DNA from: an uncultured Celeribacter sp.
GTDB lineage: Bacteria; Pseudomonadota; Alphaproteobacteria; Rhodobacterales; Rhodobacteraceae
NCBI RefSeq assembly: GCF_963676475.1
Contig: NZ_OY781106.1
Coordinates: 1,736,001 to 1,800,000, forward strand
Length of the DNA stretch: 64,000 nt
Direction of reading: 5' to 3'
Positions 24,421 through 33,938 of this stretch are shown here, one piece after another. The notes beneath the pieces are model-generated. The model ran no database searches, was not told the origin of the DNA, and saw only the letters and a program-made list of their open reading frames with translations. Made by a program: the position numbers and the translations under genes. Each line of letters starts with the position of its first letter. Position 1 is the stretch's first letter.

Positions 24421-25053
24421 TTATTTTGTACCAAACATGCGATCGCCCGCATCCCCTAGCCCGGGGACAATATATCCATGTTCGTTGAGCTTTTCGTCCA
24501 CTGCCGCTGTGACAATCGGCACATCGGGATGCGCCTCTTCCATGCGTTTGACCCCTTCGGGGGCCGCCAAAAGACACAGGAACCGAATGTTTTTCGCGCC
24601 CGCCTCTTTGAGCTTGTCAATGGCCGCGACCGAGGAATTGCCGGTGGCAAGCATCGGATCGACGGCAATCACCAGACGGTCGCCCAGGTCTTCGGGCACT
24701 TTGAAGTAATATTCGACCGGCTTGAGCGTTTCTTCGTCGCGGTAAAGCCCGACAAAACCGACGCGTGCCGAGGGGATCAACTCCAGAATGCCATCCATCA
24801 AGCCGTTGCCTGCCCGCAGGATCGAGATCAGCGCCAGTTTCTTGCCGTCCAACGTCGGCGCTTGCATGGACTGCATCGGCGTCTCGATGGTCTTTTCCGT
24901 CATATCCAGCTCGCGCGTGACCTCATAGGCCAGCAACAGGGAAATCTCCCGCAACAGCTGCCGGAACCCGGCGGTCGAGGTCTCCTTGTCCCGCATGATG
25001 GTCAGTTTGTGCTGCACCAGCGGGTGTGTCACGACGGTCAAATGATCAAGCAT
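24421..25053 (-). CDS. upp: Uracil phosphoribosyltransferase
   Basis: Protein of 210 aa converting uracil and PRPP to UMP. The PRPP loop DPMLATGNSSVAAID and the uracil-binding C terminus (YIVPGLGDAGDRMFGTK) are diagnostic; most relatives have GGS where this has GNS. The ATG at 25053 lies inside the end of add (eight-base overlap). It is the last gene of the cdd-deoA-deoB-add-upp operon and captures uracil released by thymidine/uridine phosphorolysis. Confidence 0.97.
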   Translation of the reverse strand: MLDHLTVVTHPLVQHKLTIMRDKETSTAGFRQLLREISLLLAYEVTRELDMTEKTIETPMQSMQAPTLDGKKLALISILRAGNGLMDGILELIPSARVGFVGLYRDEETLKPVEYYFKVPEDLGDRLVIAVDPMLATGNSSVAAIDKLKEAGAKNIRFLCLLAAPEGVKRMEEAHPDVPIVTAAVDEKLNEHGYIVPGLGDAGDRMFGTK

Positions 25054-26038
25054 CGGTAGGCTCCAGTTTCTTGGCGACCGCCCCACGGGTCGCCTCATCG
25101 CAGAAGGCCGCCTCAATCGCGACCTTGTTCAAGTCTTTGAAATCATCCTCCTCCCAGCCGAACGTCTCGGCGAGGCAGTCGAACTCAAACCGCATGGTGG
25201 AATGGAAGAACGGCGGATCGTCTGTTGAAACGGTGACCTTCACCCCGCGTTCACGCAGCTTGGCAATCGGATGATCGGACCATTTCGGATAGACACCCAA
25301 CGCAATGTTGGACCCCGGACAGACCTCCAAAACGATCCCCGATTCGGCAATCTCATCGACCAAAGCGAGATCTTCGATGGCGCGCACGCCGTGGCCGATG
25401 CGCTCGACCTTGAGGTCGCGAATGGCGTCGCGGACACTGTCCGGCCCGCCCCATTCGCCCGCATGCGTGGTGAGCCTGAGCCCCGCCTCGCGCGCCATGT
25501 CGAAGGCGTATTTGAAGTCCCCCTGTTTGCCCATGGCCTCATCGCCGCCCATGCCAAATCCGGTGACGAACTCGCCCACGGTTTCCTGCGCGCACAATGC
25601 GGTCTTTTTCGCCTGATCCGGCCCGAAATGGCGCACACAGGTCGGGATCGCGCGCATCACGATGCCGGCCTCCTGCTCCATCTCGTCAGCCGCCTGTTTG
25701 ATCGCCGCGAGGTAATCTTTCCACGCCGTGACATCGCCGCCGCCACAAAAATCAGGCGCGAGGAAGCTTTCGGTGTAGATCACATTCGAGGCCACGCTTT
25801 CTTCCAACACGGCGCGGGTCAGGCGGTAGTAATCCTGCGGTGTTTTCAGAACCGAGGTGGCGGCCTCATAGACCTTGAGAAAATCCCAGAAGTCTTTGTA
25901 TTTATAGGCGCCTCTCTCGTCGAAAATGCCCGAGAGATCGACCTTTTTTTCTGCCGCCAGACCACGAATAAACGCAGGCGGGGCGGCGCCCTCAAGGTGC
26001 ATGTGCAACTCGACTTTCGGCATGTCAGATACTGTCAT
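25046..26038 (-). CDS. add: Adenosine deaminase
   Basis: Protein of 330 aa of the amidohydrolase superfamily converting adenosine to inosine. Zinc ligands are in HMHLEG near the N terminus, HAGEWGGPDSV, and the catalytic pair STDDPPFF. It could be an adenine deaminase of the same family, but the nucleoside context favours adenosine. Its start overlaps the stop of deoB by four bases and its end overlaps upp by eight. Confidence 0.94.
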   Translation of the reverse strand: MTVSDMPKVELHMHLEGAAPPAFIRGLAAEKKVDLSGIFDERGAYKYKDFWDFLKVYEAATSVLKTPQDYYRLTRAVLEESVASNVIYTESFLAPDFCGGGDVTAWKDYLAAIKQAADEMEQEAGIVMRAIPTCVRHFGPDQAKKTALCAQETVGEFVTGFGMGGDEAMGKQGDFKYAFDMAREAGLRLTTHAGEWGGPDSVRDAIRDLKVERIGHGVRAIEDLALVDEIAESGIVLEVCPGSNIALGVYPKWSDHPIAKLRERGVKVTVSTDDPPFFHSTMRFEFDCLAETFGWEEDDFKDLNKVAIEAAFCDEATRGAVAKKLEPTDA

Positions 26039-27246
26039 AGGAAACTCCGTCCGGGGCCTTCCGCCTCAATCCCAAGGTGCGCGGCAAGGGAGGCCGCGAC
26101 ATCGGAAAAGGCCACGGGCCCAATGGGTTTGAGGCCGACACCATAGCCCAGCACCGGCACCTGTTCGCGGGTGTGATCCGTGCCCGACCAGGTCGGGTCA
26201 TTGCCGTGGTCGGCGGTGAAAATCAAAAGATCGCCCTCGCGCGCGCGCTCAAACAGGCGCGGCATCTGGGCGTCGAACCATTCGAGATGGCGGGCATAGC
26301 CGGAGACGTCGCGTCGATGTCCATAAAGGCTGTCGAATTCGACGAAATTGGCGAATGTGAAAGACCCATCTGGCGCTTCTTCCATCACGTCGCAAAGGTG
26401 ATCGAAGAGCACATGGTCGTTGCCCTTGCGCACCTCGTCCAAACCCTGCATCGAGAAAATATCTCCAATTTTCCCAACGGCATAGGTCGCGCGCCCGGCG
26501 GATTTCGCCCAATCGCAAATCGTCGGCGAGGGCGGCGCGATGGCGTAGTCGTGACGGTTGCCTGTGCGGGTAAACCCGTCTTCAAGCGTGCCGATGAAAG
26601 GCCGGGCAATGACGCGCCCGATCTTCATCGCATGGAGCGTGGGCGCGAGGTCTTCGCAAAGCTTCAACAGCCGGTCGAGGCCGAAATGATCCTCATGCGC
26701 GGCGATCTGAAACACGCTATCCGCAGAGGTGTAGCAAATCGGCCAGCCGGTCGCGATATGCTGCGCGCCGAATTCTTTGATGACTTCGGTGCCGGAGGCG
26801 TGGCAATTCGCCAAAGTGCCCCCTGCCCCGCAAAGTTCCGCCGCTTTCTCCATCAAATCCTGCGGGAAAGACGGATGCACATCCGGAAAATAATGCCAGT
26901 CCCAGGGCACCGGCACGCCGGCCAATTCCCAATGGCCCGAAGGCGTGTCCTTGCCGGGAGAGATTTCAGCGGCCACACCGTAAAGCCCCTCCGGCATCGC
27001 CTCCAATCCCGGCGCGGGATCAGTGGTCGCATGCGCCATCGCCGCACCCAGCCCCAGCGCATCGAGGTTCGGCAGATGTAACGGCCCGGAGCGCCCCTCT
27101 TCTGCACGGCCCTCGGCACAGGCCTGCGCGATGTGGGCAATGGTGTTGGCACCCGTATCAGGCCGCTCACCGTTGAAAAACGCATCCGCATCCGGTGCGC
27201 CGCCAAGCCCCACCGAATCCATCACGATCAAAAATGCCCTGCTCAT
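26035..27246 (-). CDS. deoB: Phosphopentomutase
   Basis: Protein of 403 aa of the alkaline-phosphatase superfamily interconverting (deoxy)ribose 1- and 5-phosphate. The metal site is seen in VMDSVGLGGAPDA at the N terminus and FTADHGNDPTW followed by GTDHTREQVPVLGYG at the C terminus. The cap domain lies between. It overlaps deoA upstream and add downstream by four bases each, so expression is tightly coupled with the phosphorylase that makes its substrate. Confidence 0.97.
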   Translation of the reverse strand: MSRAFLIVMDSVGLGGAPDADAFFNGERPDTGANTIAHIAQACAEGRAEEGRSGPLHLPNLDALGLGAAMAHATTDPAPGLEAMPEGLYGVAAEISPGKDTPSGHWELAGVPVPWDWHYFPDVHPSFPQDLMEKAAELCGAGGTLANCHASGTEVIKEFGAQHIATGWPICYTSADSVFQIAAHEDHFGLDRLLKLCEDLAPTLHAMKIGRVIARPFIGTLEDGFTRTGNRHDYAIAPPSPTICDWAKSAGRATYAVGKIGDIFSMQGLDEVRKGNDHVLFDHLCDVMEEAPDGSFTFANFVEFDSLYGHRRDVSGYARHLEWFDAQMPRLFERAREGDLLIFTADHGNDPTWSGTDHTREQVPVLGYGVGLKPIGPVAFSDVAASLAAHLGIEAEGPGRSFL

Positions 27247-28559
27247 AGCGATACCTTTTCATAAACCAAAGGCGGCTCATTCGGGGCCTCAGAGGCCAGC
27301 CGGATCGCCGCACGGATCGCGGCTTCTGCTTGATCGGCCTCCTCCACGGATTTCGCATGGATGGTGGCGATCAGGTTGTCCGCATCGAGATATTCCCCGA
27401 TCATGCAGCAATTGGAAAGCCCCACCGCCGGGTCGACTTTGTCGCCGCCTTTCATGCGCCCGCCGCCCAGATGCACCACCGCCATGCCAAGCGCATGGCC
27501 GTCCATCTCGGCAACGTATCCCGGCTCTTGCGACAAGACATCGCGCACCACCGGCGCCGAAGGCAAGCGGTCGCGCCAGTGATCGACGAAATCGGCAGGC
27601 CCGCCCAATTCGGAAATCATCTGACCAAAGCGCTCCGCGGCGGAACCATCGGTGAGCGTGTCACGCACGGCCCAGGCGGCTTGGTCCGCATCCATGGCCA
27701 GCCCCGCGAGCACCATCAGTTCTCCACCCAAAGCACAGGTCACATCGCAAAGGATATTGTCCACCTCGCCCGTGGTCAGCGCCTCCATCACCGTCATGAC
27801 TTCCAAAGCATTGCCCAGCGTCGGGCAGAGCGGTTGGTTCATGTCGGTGATCAGCGCGGAGGTCTTGCAGCCTGCGCCATTCGCGGTGGTCACGAGGCTT
27901 TGCGCCAAAGCGCGGGCGTCCTCTGGCGTGGTCATGAAAGCGCCGGAGCCGCATTTGACGTCCAGCACCAAAGCCTCAAGACCCGCCGCGAGCTTTTTGG
28001 ACAGGATCGAGGCGGTGATCAGGTCGATGCTTTCGACCGTGCCGGTCACGTCGCGGATGGCGTAGAGCCGCTTGTCCGCAGGCGCGATGGAACCGGAGGC
28101 GGAGACGATGGCACAGCCGACGCGTTCGACGATCTCGTGAAACCGCGCGTCCGTGACTTCGGTTTTGAGGCCGGGAATGGATTCGAGCTTGTCCAATGTG
28201 CCGCCCGTGTGCCCAAGCCCGCGCCCCGAGACCATCGGCACGCAGGCGCCCAAAGCCGCCAAAGCGGGCGCGAGCAAGAGCGAGACACAATCGCCGACAC
28301 CGCCGGTGGAATGTTTGTCAATCGCGGGCGACGGCAAGTCCCAGCGCATCACATCGCCGCTGTCGCGCATCGCCAGCGTCAAAGCCACACGGTCCGGATC
28401 GGACATGCCGTTAAGCAAAGCGGCCATGGCAAAGGCGCCGGCCTGTGCATCCGTCACAGCCCCACTGGCGAGACCCTGCGCAAAGCCGGTCAGCTCATTG
28501 GGGTTCAGCTCTTGTTTGTCCCGCAACTTCTCAATGATTTGGCGTGCATCGAAGGTCAT
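27243..28559 (-). CDS. deoA: Thymidine phosphorylase
   Basis: Protein of 438 aa of the nucleoside phosphorylase II family. The phosphate/pyrimidine site DKHSTGGVGDCVSL and the loop LDVKCGSGAFM are present, as is the N-terminal helical domain (IIEKLRDKQELNPNE). It splits thymidine or deoxyuridine into base and deoxyribose 1-phosphate. The start lies five bases after the cdd stop and the end overlaps deoB by four bases. Confidence 0.97.
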   Translation of the reverse strand: MTFDARQIIEKLRDKQELNPNELTGFAQGLASGAVTDAQAGAFAMAALLNGMSDPDRVALTLAMRDSGDVMRWDLPSPAIDKHSTGGVGDCVSLLLAPALAALGACVPMVSGRGLGHTGGTLDKLESIPGLKTEVTDARFHEIVERVGCAIVSASGSIAPADKRLYAIRDVTGTVESIDLITASILSKKLAAGLEALVLDVKCGSGAFMTTPEDARALAQSLVTTANGAGCKTSALITDMNQPLCPTLGNALEVMTVMEALTTGEVDNILCDVTCALGGELMVLAGLAMDADQAAWAVRDTLTDGSAAERFGQMISELGGPADFVDHWRDRLPSAPVVRDVLSQEPGYVAEMDGHALGMAVVHLGGGRMKGGDKVDPAVGLSNCCMIGEYLDADNLIATIHAKSVEEADQAEAAIRAAIRLASEAPNEPPLVYEKVSL

Positions 28560-28564
28560 GCGGC

Positions 28565-28963
28565 TTAGTCCATATGATCCGGCGTGAAGGCGCCCGGCAG
28601 AAGTTCGCCCACTGTCATAGTCAACACCTTGCCCGTGCGCGACATCATCGAGACCTGCACATCCGGCCCCGCAAATTCGCGAATTTTCTGGCGACAGCCG
28701 CCACAGGGTGGCACCGGCTCGTCGCTGTCTCCGATGACGGCAACCTCGGCGATTTCTGTTTCGCCCCCCAAAACCATGGCCGCGATGGCCCCGGCTTCGG
28801 CACAGGTGCCTTCGGGATAGGCGGCATTCTCCACGTTCACGCCGGTGAAGATCGCGCCCGACGGGGTGCGGATCGCCGCGCCCACACGAAACTTGGAATA
28901 GGGCGCATAGGCTTTGTCCTGAATTTTCGCGGCTTCATCCAAGAGAGAGGCGGGCACAGACAT
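28565..28963 (-). CDS. cdd: Cytidine deaminase (homotetrameric type)
   Basis: Protein of 132 aa. Zinc and catalytic residues are in GTCAEAGAIAAM (Cys-Ala-Glu) and PPCGGCRQKIRE. It converts cytidine and deoxycytidine to uridine forms that feed DeoA. The ATG at 28963 has GAGGG eight bases upstream; the frame from 29023 adds non-conserved residues. It is the first gene of the salvage operon. No repressor gene is adjacent. Confidence 0.96.
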   Translation of the reverse strand: MSVPASLLDEAAKIQDKAYAPYSKFRVGAAIRTPSGAIFTGVNVENAAYPEGTCAEAGAIAAMVLGGETEIAEVAVIGDSDEPVPPCGGCRQKIREFAGPDVQVSMMSRTGKVLTMTVGELLPGAFTPDHMD

Positions 28964-29226
28964 GGGGAAACCCTCATTTTTGACTATTCGGTCCAGAGTG
29001 AAGCCTTGCCCGCCCAGATGCAAGCGAGATACGCGCGCCAGCCCGCGACCTCACAGATTGTGCGGTTCTCCGCACAGGTTTGCTTGTCTTTTACGCGTCT
29101 CAAATAGCGCCTCTTCACAAGCCCCCCATTTTATATGTCTCCCCTTGCATCGGCCCCTTCGGGAGACGTAGAGGCTTGCCCAGGAAGAGGCCTTGGAGCA
29201 TACATAGGGCAAAACATAGGGCAAAG

Positions 29227-29244
29227 TTGTTTAACGTTAAACAA
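29227..29244. promoter_or_regulatory. 18-bp perfect palindrome upstream of maeB
   Basis: TTGTTTAACGTTAAACAA is perfectly symmetric and lies 68 bases before the maeB start, between divergent cdd and maeB. Just upstream, CATAGGGCAAA occurs twice in tandem (about 29203-29225). The palindrome is a plausible operator, but no matching regulator is identifiable in the window. The rest of the 288-bp gap shows nothing else. Confidence 0.5.
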
Positions 29245-29311
29245 TCCCCTATGCGCCACGACCGCATGGCACGACCACAAACAAGCCGCAGACAAGATTG
29301 GGAGATCACCA

Positions 29312-31594
29312 ATGGCGACGGACACGCGCAACGACAGCTTGAGACAAGCCGCGCTCGACTATCACGAATTCCCGAAACCCGGGAAATTGGAAATTCGCGC
29401 CACCAAACCGATGGCCAACGGCCGCGACCTCGCGCGCGCCTATAGCCCCGGCGTCGCCGAAGCCTGTCTGGAGATCAAGGCCGATCCGACCACCTCGAGC
29501 CGCTACACCGCGCGCGGCAACCTCGTCGCCGTCGTGACCAATGGCACGGCCGTTTTGGGCCTTGGCAACATTGGTGCCGCCGCATCGAAACCGGTGATGG
29601 AGGGCAAGGCCGTGCTCTTCAAGAAATTCGCCAACATCGACTGCTTCGACATCGAAGTGAATGAGAGCGACCCGGAAAAGCTGGCCGAGATCGTCTGCGC
29701 GCTGGAACCGACCTTTGGCGCGATCAACCTCGAAGACATCAAGGCGCCGGATTGCTTTATCGTTGAACAATTGTGTCGCGAGAAGATGAACATCCCGGTG
29801 TTCCACGACGATCAACACGGCACCGCCATCGTCGTCGGCGCCGCCGCAACCAACGCGCTGCGCGTGTCCGGCAAGAAGATCGAAGACATCAAAGTCGTGT
29901 CCACCGGCGGCGGGGCGGCAGGGATTGCCTGTCTCAACATGCTTTTGAAACTGGGCCTCAAACGCGAAAACGTCTGGCTCTGCGACATCGCCGGGCTGGT
30001 GTACAAGGGCCGCGAAGAAGAGATGACACCGCAAAAGGCCGCCTTTGCGCAAAAGACCGACCTGCGGACACTCGACGAGGTGATTGAGGGCGCGGATATG
30101 TTCCTGGGCCTCTCCGGTCCGGGCGTTTTGAAGCCAGAGATGGTCAAGAAAATGACCAAACAACCGATCATTTTCGCGCTCGCCAACCCGACGCCGGAGA
30201 TCATGCCGGACGAGGTCAAAAGGGTCGCACCTGACGCGATCATCGCCACGGGCCGTTCGGATTATCCCAACCAAGTCAACAACGTGCTGTGTTTCCCCTT
30301 CATCTTCCGCGGCGCGCTGGATGTCGGCGCGACCGAGATCAACGATGCGATGCAGCTCGGCTGTATCGAAGGGATTGCTGCGCTGGCCCGGGCCACCACG
30401 AGTGCGGAGGCCGCCGCCGCCTATCAGGACGAGCGGATGGAATTCGGGCCGGATTATCTGATCCCGAAACCGTTCGATCCGCGCCTCATGGGCGTTGTCG
30501 CCTCGGCGGTCGCCAAGGCCGCGATGGAGAGCGGCGTGGCGACGAAACCTGTGCCGGACATGAAGGCCTATAAGGATGCGCTGGACGGCTCGGTGTTCAA
30601 ATCTGCGCTGATCATGCGCCCGGTTTTTGCCGCCGCAAGCCATGCCGAGCGCCGCATCGCCTTTGCCGAGGGCGAAGACGAACGCGTGCTGCGCGCCGCC
30701 CAGGGCATGATCGAGGAAACCACCGACAAGCCGATCCTGATCGGCCGCCCGGAGGTGATCGCCATGCGGGCCGAGCGCGCAGGCGTGAAAATCCGCCCCG
30801 GGATTGATTTCGAGGTGGTGAACCCGGAAAACGACAGCCGCTACAAACAATATTGGCAGGCCTATCACGGCCTGATGGCGCGCAAGGGTGTGACGCCGGA
30901 TTTGGCGAAGGCGATCCTGCGCACCAACACCACGGCGATCGGCGCCATCATGGTGCAACAGGACCACGCCGACAGCGTCATCTGCGGCACCTTCGGGCAG
31001 TACCTGTGGCATTTGAACTACGTGACGCAAATTCTGGGCACGAAAGAGCGCCAGCCGGTGGGCGCGCTGTCCCTGATGATCCAAGAAGACGGTCCGCTGT
31101 TCGTCGCCGACACCCATGTGCATACGGAACCGACGCCGGAGCAGATCGCCGAGACCGTGATCGCCACCGCGCGCCATGTGCGCCGCTTCGGGATCGAGCC
31201 CAACATCGCGCTGTGTTCCCACAGTGAGTTTGGCAACCTGCAATGCATGACCGGCCGCCACATGCGCGCGGCCATGGAAATCCTCGACGCGGAGCCGCGC
31301 GATTTCAACTATGAGGGCGAAATGCACATCGACAGCGCCCTGACCCCGGATTTGCGGGACCGCAACTTCCCGCACTCGCGGCTTGAAGGGCCGGCCAATG
31401 CGCTGGTCTTTGCGATTGCCGATGCGGCCTCTGGCGTGCGCAACATCCTCAAGACCAAGGGAGGCGGATTGGAAGTCGGCCCGATCCTGATGGGGATGGC
31501 GAACAAGGCGCATATCGTGACGCCCTCGATCACCTCGCGCGGGCTTTTGAACATGTCCGCTATCGCAGGCACGCCGGTGGCGCATTACGGCTAA
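29312..31594 (+). CDS. maeB: NADP-dependent malic enzyme with phosphotransacetylase-like domain
   Basis: Protein of 760 aa. The N-terminal malic enzyme half has YSPGVAEACLEIKADP, the metal site in FHDDQHGTAIVVGAA, and STGGGAAGIACLNMLL for NADP. The C-terminal half (from about 430) is a PTA/PTB domain that in this family is regulatory, sensing acetyl-CoA-type effectors, rather than catalytic. It converts malate to pyruvate with NADPH. The ATG at 29312 has GGAG upstream; the frame from 29135 crosses the promoter palindrome and is rejected. A terminator follows. Confidence 0.96.
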   Translation: MATDTRNDSLRQAALDYHEFPKPGKLEIRATKPMANGRDLARAYSPGVAEACLEIKADPTTSSRYTARGNLVAVVTNGTAVLGLGNIGAAASKPVMEGKAVLFKKFANIDCFDIEVNESDPEKLAEIVCALEPTFGAINLEDIKAPDCFIVEQLCREKMNIPVFHDDQHGTAIVVGAAATNALRVSGKKIEDIKVVSTGGGAAGIACLNMLLKLGLKRENVWLCDIAGLVYKGREEEMTPQKAAFAQKTDLRTLDEVIEGADMFLGLSGPGVLKPEMVKKMTKQPIIFALANPTPEIMPDEVKRVAPDAIIATGRSDYPNQVNNVLCFPFIFRGALDVGATEINDAMQLGCIEGIAALARATTSAEAAAAYQDERMEFGPDYLIPKPFDPRLMGVVASAVAKAAMESGVATKPVPDMKAYKDALDGSVFKSALIMRPVFAAASHAERRIAFAEGEDERVLRAAQGMIEETTDKPILIGRPEVIAMRAERAGVKIRPGIDFEVVNPENDSRYKQYWQAYHGLMARKGVTPDLAKAILRTNTTAIGAIMVQQDHADSVICGTFGQYLWHLNYVTQILGTKERQPVGALSLMIQEDGPLFVADTHVHTEPTPEQIAETVIATARHVRRFGIEPNIALCSHSEFGNLQCMTGRHMRAAMEILDAEPRDFNYEGEMHIDSALTPDLRDRNFPHSRLEGPANALVFAIADAASGVRNILKTKGGGLEVGPILMGMANKAHIVTPSITSRGLLNMSAIAGTPVAHYG

Positions 31595-31618
31595 GTCCCC
31601 GCGTCAGACCAGATTTGC

Positions 31619-31650
31619 AACGCCCCTGCCTCATCCGTGGGGGCGTTTCT
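31619..31650 (+). terminator. Rho-independent terminator of maeB
   Basis: AACGCCCC and GGGGCGTT form an eight-base stem around TGCCTCATCCGTG, then TTCTATTT. It lies 25 bases after the stop. Confidence 0.75.
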
Positions 31651-31651
31651 A

Positions 31652-31712
31652 TTTGCAACATCAAGGCCTTGCGGCAGGGTTTGCAAACTACATTTCTCGA
31701 TATGTTTGCGAA
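31652..31712 (+). promoter_or_regulatory. TTTGCAAA-type boxes upstream of prpE (ScfR/PccR-like sites)
   Basis: TTTGCAAC (31652-31659), TTTGCAAA (31680-31687) and TTTGCGAA (31705-31712) lie 170-230 bases upstream of prpE. TTTGCAAA is the core of sites bound by RamB and by PccR of Rhodobacter sphaeroides, members of the short-chain fatty acyl-CoA regulator family that control propionate genes. The link to prpE is therefore sensible. The regulator gene is not in this window. The 31713-31880 stretch shows nothing further except the ribosome site. Confidence 0.5.
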
Positions 31713-31880
31713 TTTTATATAAACATTCGCGGCGCGCTCTGGTAACAACATTGCCGAGCGGGCCAGTTTACCGAGCGGCCCCCGTGATTGTGACGCGTGA
31801 TATTCCTACGCAGCATAGCAGCCCTGCAGGGAATCACTGACTGAGCCAATCACGCCAAGTCAGCGAGGAGGACGCGAAGA

Positions 31881-33773
31881 GTGGCATATAAAGACGTGTA
31901 CGAGGCCTGGAAATCCGATCCGGAAGCCTTCTGGATGGAGGCCGCCGAGGAGGTTCATTGGTTCAAAAAGCCTTCGAAGGCGCTGTTTGACGACAAGGCG
32001 CCGATTTACGAATGGTTCTCGGACGGGTTGACCAACACCTGTTACAACGCAGTCGACCGCCATGTCGAAGCCGGGCGCGGCGACGAGATCGCGATCATGC
32101 ACGAAAGCCCGATCACCCATTCGACCAAGGGCATCACCTACAAGGAATTGCAGGCGCGCGTGGCCTCTCTGGCGGGGGCGCTCAAGATGCGCGGCGTCGA
32201 AAAAGGCGACCGTGTCATCATCTATATGCCGATGGTGCCCGAGGCGATCGAGGCCATGCTGGCCTGTGCCCGGATCGGCGCGGTGCACTCCGTCGTCTTC
32301 GGCGGTTTTGCCGCGCATGAGCTGGCGGTGCGGATCGACGACTGTACGCCGAAGGCGATCATCGCGTCGTCCTGCGGACTCGAACCCAACCGCGTGGTGC
32401 ATTACAAACCGCTTTTGGACGAAGCCATCGAGCAGGCCGAGCACAAGCCCGAGTTCTGCGTGATTTTCCAACGCGAACAAGAGGTTGCCAAGCTGATCGA
32501 GGGGCGTGACTTTTCGTGGCACGGCTTCCAATACGGCGTCAAACCGGCGGAATGCGTGCCGGTCGAGGGCAACCACCCAGCCTATATTCTCTACACCTCC
32601 GGCACCACTGGCGCGCCGAAGGGCGTGGTGCGCTCCACCGGCGGGCACCTTGTGGCGCTCAACTGGACGATGAAGAACATCTACAACATCGAAGCGGGCG
32701 ACCGGTTTTGGGCGGCCTCCGATGTGGGCTGGGTCGTGGGCCACAGCTACATCTGCTACGGGCCGCTGATCAAAGGCGCGCAAACCATCGTGTTCGAGGG
32801 CAAGCCGGTCGGCACGCCGCATGCCGGTGTGTTCTGGCGCATCATTCAGAACCAGCGGGTCAAGTCCTTCTTCACCGCGCCGACGGCGCTCCGTGCGATC
32901 AAGCGCGAGGACCCGAATGGCGAATGGATCAAACGCTATAAAGCGCATGAGCTTCAGGCGATTTTCCTCGCCGGTGAACGCGCAGACCCCGACACGATCA
33001 AATGGGCGCAGGAGAAATTCGGCGTGCCGGTAATCGACCACTGGTGGCAAACAGAAACCGGCTGGGCCATCGCGGCGAACCCTCTGGGCATTGAGGAATT
33101 GCCGGTCAAGATCGGCAGCCCTTCGGTGGCGATGCCGGGCTATGACATCGACATTCTCGACGAGGCGGGTCATCCGGTGGCCGACGGCGAGCTGGGCGCC
33201 ATCGCGATCAAACTGCCGCTGCCGCCGGGCACGTTGCAGACGCTTTGGAATGCGGAAGATCGCTATAAAAAGAGCTACCTGACAACGTTCCCGGGCTATT
33301 ACGAGACGGGCGATGCGGGCATCAAGGATGAGGACGGTTACGTCTACATCATGGCCCGCACCGATGACGTGATCAACGTCGCCGGGCACCGCCTCTCGAC
33401 AGGCGCGATGGAAGAGGTTCTGGCGAACCACCCCGACGTGGCCGAATGCGCCGTGATCGGCGTGGCGGATCAGCTCAAGGGGCAATCGCCCTTGGGTTTC
33501 TTGTGCCTCAACGCCGGATGCGACCGCGATCATGCGTCGATCGTCAAAGAGGTGGTCGCCTCGGTCCGCAAGGACATCGGCCCTGTGGCGGCGTTCAAAA
33601 TGGCCTGTGTGGTGGACCGTTTGCCGAAAACCCGGTCGGGCAAAATCCTGCGTGGCACGATGGTGAAAATTGCTGACAGCCAACCGTTCAAAATGCCCGC
33701 GACCATCGACGATCCGGCCATTCTGGACGAGATCAAGGTGGCACTTAAGGGACTCGGTTACGCAAAAGAGTAA
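31881..33773 (+). CDS. prpE: Propionyl-CoA synthetase (acetyl-CoA synthetase-like, AMP-forming)
   Basis: Protein of 630 aa of the ANL superfamily activating propionate, and probably other short acids, with ATP and CoA. Motifs are the P-loop YTSGTTGAPKGVV, the adenine/acyl site DHWWQTETGW, YETGDAG, and the C-terminal catalytic Lys in PKTRSGKILRG (target of acetylation). Length and the opening YKDVYEAWKSDPEAFW match PrpE better than Acs. The GTG start at 31881 is preceded by GAGGAGG. TTTGCAAA boxes upstream suggest short-chain acyl-CoA-responsive control. The sirtuin encoded at 46.6 kb could reactivate the acylated lysine. Confidence 0.92.
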   Translation: MAYKDVYEAWKSDPEAFWMEAAEEVHWFKKPSKALFDDKAPIYEWFSDGLTNTCYNAVDRHVEAGRGDEIAIMHESPITHSTKGITYKELQARVASLAGALKMRGVEKGDRVIIYMPMVPEAIEAMLACARIGAVHSVVFGGFAAHELAVRIDDCTPKAIIASSCGLEPNRVVHYKPLLDEAIEQAEHKPEFCVIFQREQEVAKLIEGRDFSWHGFQYGVKPAECVPVEGNHPAYILYTSGTTGAPKGVVRSTGGHLVALNWTMKNIYNIEAGDRFWAASDVGWVVGHSYICYGPLIKGAQTIVFEGKPVGTPHAGVFWRIIQNQRVKSFFTAPTALRAIKREDPNGEWIKRYKAHELQAIFLAGERADPDTIKWAQEKFGVPVIDHWWQTETGWAIAANPLGIEELPVKIGSPSVAMPGYDIDILDEAGHPVADGELGAIAIKLPLPPGTLQTLWNAEDRYKKSYLTTFPGYYETGDAGIKDEDGYVYIMARTDDVINVAGHRLSTGAMEEVLANHPDVAECAVIGVADQLKGQSPLGFLCLNAGCDRDHASIVKEVVASVRKDIGPVAAFKMACVVDRLPKTRSGKILRGTMVKIADSQPFKMPATIDDPAILDEIKVALKGLGYAKE

Positions 33774-33844
33774 ACTTTAACCAAAAATCTCTGTTCCCCG
33801 GCGCAAGGTTGGTTAAGACTTTGTAAACCAATTCGCCGGGGATC

Positions 33845-33873
33845 AACGCGGCCTGATTTGGCCGCGTTTTTTC
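33845..33873 (+). terminator. Rho-independent terminator of prpE
   Basis: AACGCGGCC-TGATTT-GGCCGCGTT is a perfect nine-base stem running into TTTTTTC, about 70 bases after the prpE stop. Confidence 0.9.
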
Positions 33874-33938
33874 TTGCCGTCAAAGCGGATCAGGAAAGTT
33901 GAAAAGGTTAAGCGTCAGGTTGGACGTAAGGGGATATT

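Noticed and set aside
29306..31585. 759-codon open frame antisense to maeB
   Set aside because: Third-position GC bias of maeB leaves the opposite strand open; the translation has no recognisable motif.
31860..33683. 607-codon open frame antisense to prpE
   Set aside because: Shadow of a gene with unambiguous ANL-superfamily motifs.
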